The notes below the pieces were generated by a model. It searched no databases, was not told the DNA's origin, and worked only from the letters and a program-made list of their open reading frames with translations. 6,367 bases of DNA, taken from positions 1 through 6,367 of the forward strand of contig JBFKFP010000155.1 in assembly GCA_041618535.1 (NCBI GenBank). Direction: 5' to 3'. Shown piece by piece: positions 4,679-6,367 of this stretch; positions within the stretch are counted from its first letter, which is position 1, and every line of letters starts with the position of its first letter. The translations under genes and the position numbers were made by a program. The DNA is from SHLJ01 sp041618535. Its GTDB lineage: Bacteria; Bacteroidota; Bacteroidia; Flavobacteriales; Flavobacteriaceae.

Positions 4679-5197
4679 ATGAATAAGTCGGTTGACCTTG
4701 ACCCATCTGAATATGGGGCCTATTACAGTCATTATATCCAACTTGCAGGCAATGGTGACCTTATTACATGCCTGAAAGATTCATTCCAAAAAACGTTCAG
4801 CTTTCTCGAGTCTGTCCCTGATGAGAAAATGGATTATGCTTATGCTGAGGGAAAGTGGACCATCAAGGAGATTGTTCAGCACCTCATAGACTCCGAGAGA
4901 ATATTTTCCTATAGAGCTTTGAGATTGGCCAGGCAGGATGCCAAAGACCTTCCGGGATATGACCATGACTATTATGTGCCGGTATCAAAGGCCTGTGAGA
5001 GATCTAAGGAAGATTTGCTGGATGAATATAAATCGGTGAGAGCGGCAACCCTCAGTCTTTATAAAACCATGGATGAGCAAATGCTGAAATTTATTGGAAC
5101 AGCGAATAATAACCCGTTTTCGGCCAGGGCCCTGGCCTTCATCATAGCCGGGCATGAGACACATCATATCGGTGTTATCGCCGGGCGGTATCTCTAA
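4679..5197 (+). CDS. DinB-superfamily (DinB/YfiT-like) protein, putative metal-dependent
   Basis: A 172-residue four-helix-bundle protein of the DinB superfamily. WTIKEIVQHLIDSERI (60-75) is the hallmark second-helix motif, with metal ligand H68. The C-terminal helix GHETHHIGVI supplies H159 and H163, giving the usual three-histidine site. The family includes bacillithiol, mycothiol and glutathione S-transferases and many uncharacterised members. A thiol-transferase role is possible but not shown. The family name comes from a DNA-damage-inducible Bacillus gene and is unrelated to the E. coli polymerase DinB. There is no signal peptide, so it is probably cytoplasmic. It starts 14 bases after the Lrp-type gene with no Shine-Dalgarno sequence, which suggests an operon. 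Its stop overlaps the stop of the opposing small gene by 4 bases. Confidence 0.9.
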   Translation: MNKSVDLDPSEYGAYYSHYIQLAGNGDLITCLKDSFQKTFSFLESVPDEKMDYAYAEGKWTIKEIVQHLIDSERIFSYRALRLARQDAKDLPGYDHDYYVPVSKACERSKEDLLDEYKSVRAATLSLYKTMDEQMLKFIGTANNNPFSARALAFIIAGHETHHIGVIAGRYL

Positions 5198-5472
5198 TTT
5201 TCCGTGATAACATCTTCCTCAAGATCTAACTCCATAATCTCTCTGGTTATAATGTCATTCTCTAAATTGGCCATGGTATACCTCAATTTTGATCCTACCT
5301 TTACCAGGTAAACAGTATCCTCGGTCTTGACCTCAACAGCGTCGATAACCTCATTTCGGTGATTACTGAATGTGATAATATCACTGTCTCCATAACCATC
5401 CGGGAATTTGTGAGTTAATAGCGTTAAAATTTCAGGCGTCAGTTTCTTGAAATCGACAATTACGCGTTTCAT
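5194..5472 (-). CDS. Small conserved-looking protein of unknown function, downstream of aroB
   Basis: A 92-residue acidic protein that I do not assign to a functional family. It begins MKRVIVDFKKLTPEILTLLTHKFPDGY, has a central DSDIITFSNHRNEVIDAVEVKTEDTVYLVKV stretch suggesting a small alpha-beta fold, and ends in an acidic tail (ELDLEEDVITEN). No signal peptide, membrane segment, cysteines or metal motif is seen. From memory, similar small proteins are common in flavobacteria. It is one of the few genes here with a clear Shine-Dalgarno sequence, which supports it being real. It lies behind aroB in the same direction and its stop overlaps the DinB stop by 4 bases (5194-5197), with no terminator between the two convergent genes. 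Confidence 0.8.
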   Translation of the reverse strand: MKRVIVDFKKLTPEILTLLTHKFPDGYGDSDIITFSNHRNEVIDAVEVKTEDTVYLVKVGSKLRYTMANLENDIITREIMELDLEEDVITEN

Positions 5473-5475
5473 GAT

Positions 5476-5481
5476 CTCCTT
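5476..5481 (-). promoter_or_regulatory. Shine-Dalgarno sequence of the 92-residue protein gene
   Basis: On the minus strand AAGGAG lies 3 bases before the ATG at 5472. A full match to the anti-Shine-Dalgarno core stands out because the other starts in the window lack one. The spacing is somewhat short. It supports the chosen start. Confidence 0.6.
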
Positions 5482-5554
5482 TTTTCGGAACGAATAATTT
5501 TATCAATAAATCAACTTAGCTTCAGTTAATTTACGAATAAATTCGAACCGAAAA
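5482..5554. repeat. Long-range inverted repeat in the aroB to small-gene spacer
   Basis: Left arm TTTTCGG-AA-CGAAT (5482-5495) pairs with right arm ATTCG-AA-CCGAAAA (5541-5554): 12 of 14 positions, with one symmetric AA/AA mismatch, across a 45-base loop. The right arm also belongs to a local palindrome, CGAAT-AA-ATTCG (5534-5545). The structure fills most of the 112-base spacer and ends next to the Shine-Dalgarno sequence of the small gene. In RNA it could fold as a leader that affects translation; in DNA it could be paired operators. No consensus -7 box is evident in the spacer. Confidence 0.5.
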
Positions 5555-5584
5555 TAATTCGCCCTTAATCAAGGTTATTAACTT

Positions 5585-6367
5585 CTATGACCTGTAATAG
5601 GAGAAGGCCCGGTGAAGAAGTTGCTGGCCGGCCTGCTGATCCAATTTAAACGAACCTATTTTATCCAAAAGAACAAAATTTATCTGTCCGTGTGTGTTCT
5701 TCTTGTCATGCTTCAGAAGCTCTATGATATCGGCTTCAATATCTTCGGAAATATCAACCTTTCCGAAGTGACTGCTCAGAACAGACCTGATGTCTTCAAT
5801 AGAGTCATCATCCAGTCCCAGGATCTGCTGAGATAAAAAGGCCTCCATGATCATGCCGATAGCAATGGCCTCTCCATGCAGCAGGCTTTCCCGGCTTTCA
5901 TCAAGCAGGAAGAAAGTTTCTATGGCATGCCCGAGGGTATGACCGAAATTTAAGGCTTTCCTGATGGACTGCTCTGTCGGGTCCTCTTTAACTATACTAT
6001 ATTTAATGCCGATCGAGCTGTAGACCAGTTTATTCAGTTCAGCGCCGACATCCAACTCCGTTACTTTCATCGCTTCCCAGTATGCAGGGTCGGCAATCAG
6101 GCCGTGCTTAAACATCTCGGCGCTCCCGGAACGCATCTCCTTAGGAGGCAGGGTTTTTAAATATTCAACATCCACCACAACCATGGTTCCCATGTTGATG
6201 ACACCTATCTGGTTTTTTAGTCCCCCGAGGTCAACTCCTGTCTTTCCTCCAATCGAGGCATCAACCATAGCCAGGAGGGAAGTGGGCACGTTTATAAAGT
6301 CTATTCCTCTTTTAAATGCCGAAGCCACGAATCCACCCAGGTCGGTAACAACTCCGCCGCCAAGGTT
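5585..6367 (-). CDS. aroB: 3-dehydroquinate synthase (AroB), 3' part; N-terminus beyond the window edge
   Basis: The second enzyme of the shikimate pathway, converting DAHP to 3-dehydroquinate with NAD and a divalent metal in the cytoplasm. 260 codons are visible before the stop, against about 350 for the whole enzyme, so roughly 90-100 N-terminal residues lie beyond base 6367. The frame is open to the very edge. The visible part opens with the NAD-binding loop NLGGGVVTDLGGF, then VPTSLLAMVDASIGGKTGVD and KNQIG, all diagnostic of AroB. The metal ligands are the glutamate in GSAEMFKHG and the histidines in NFGHTLGHAIE and LLHGEA. The late motif KHDKKNTHGQINFVLL is also present. It appears intact and functional. 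The GTG at 6326-6328 is internal, not a start. The small gene downstream (5194-5472) may share its transcript. Confidence 0.97.
   Translation of the reverse strand, partial: NLGGGVVTDLGGFVASAFKRGIDFINVPTSLLAMVDASIGGKTGVDLGGLKNQIGVINMGTMVVVDVEYLKTLPPKEMRSGSAEMFKHGLIADPAYWEAMKVTELDVGAELNKLVYSSIGIKYSIVKEDPTEQSIRKALNFGHTLGHAIETFFLLDESRESLLHGEAIAIGMIMEAFLSQQILGLDDDSIEDIRSVLSSHFGKVDISEDIEADIIELLKHDKKNTHGQINFVLLDKIGSFKLDQQAGQQLLHRAFSYYRS

Overview
The window looks like chromosomal DNA of a member of the Bacteroidota, most likely a marine-type Flavobacteriia. Three things point there. The proteins resemble flavobacterial families. Shine-Dalgarno sequences are almost absent. Several genes are preceded by the phylum's -7 promoter element TAnnTTTG (TATATTTG before the XRE regulator, TACATTTG before the M14 peptidase, TATCTTTG before the Lrp-type regulator). 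The genus cannot be fixed by eye.

Layout. Bases 1-146 hold no recognisable gene. Bases 147-1076 (minus) encode a complete tyrosine recombinase with every catalytic residue in place. It is preceded by a striking AT-only perfect palindrome (1094-1125). Bases 1150-2706 (minus) form a tight three-gene operon, transcribed in this order: XRE-family HTH regulator, small lipoprotein, TerC-family membrane protein. The recombinase follows this operon in the same direction. A 276-base divergent intergenic region (2707-2982) carries promoters in both directions and a second AT-only palindrome. On the plus strand follow an M14-type zinc carboxypeptidase-like protein (2983-4119), an Lrp/AsnC regulator (4185-4664) and a DinB-superfamily protein (4679-5197). 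The DinB gene meets, tail to tail with a 4-base overlap, a minus-strand gene for a 92-residue conserved-looking protein (5194-5472). Upstream of that lies the 3' three quarters of aroB (3-dehydroquinate synthase, shikimate pathway), which runs off the right edge.

How the genes may work together. The XRE-lipoprotein-TerC set reads as a self-regulated envelope or metal-homeostasis operon (inference). The M14, Lrp and DinB genes are co-oriented; Lrp and DinB are probably co-transcribed, with Lrp also having its own promoter. aroB and the small protein are probably loosely coupled, with a long inverted repeat and a rare good ribosome-binding site between them.

I see no CRISPR array, tRNA, rRNA, insertion sequence, toxin-antitoxin pair or obvious defence island. 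Most of the window is ordinary core-type flavobacterial gene content. The items most worth a second look are the recombinase with its palindromes and the XRE-lipoprotein-TerC operon. I do not see convincing evidence of a new biological system.
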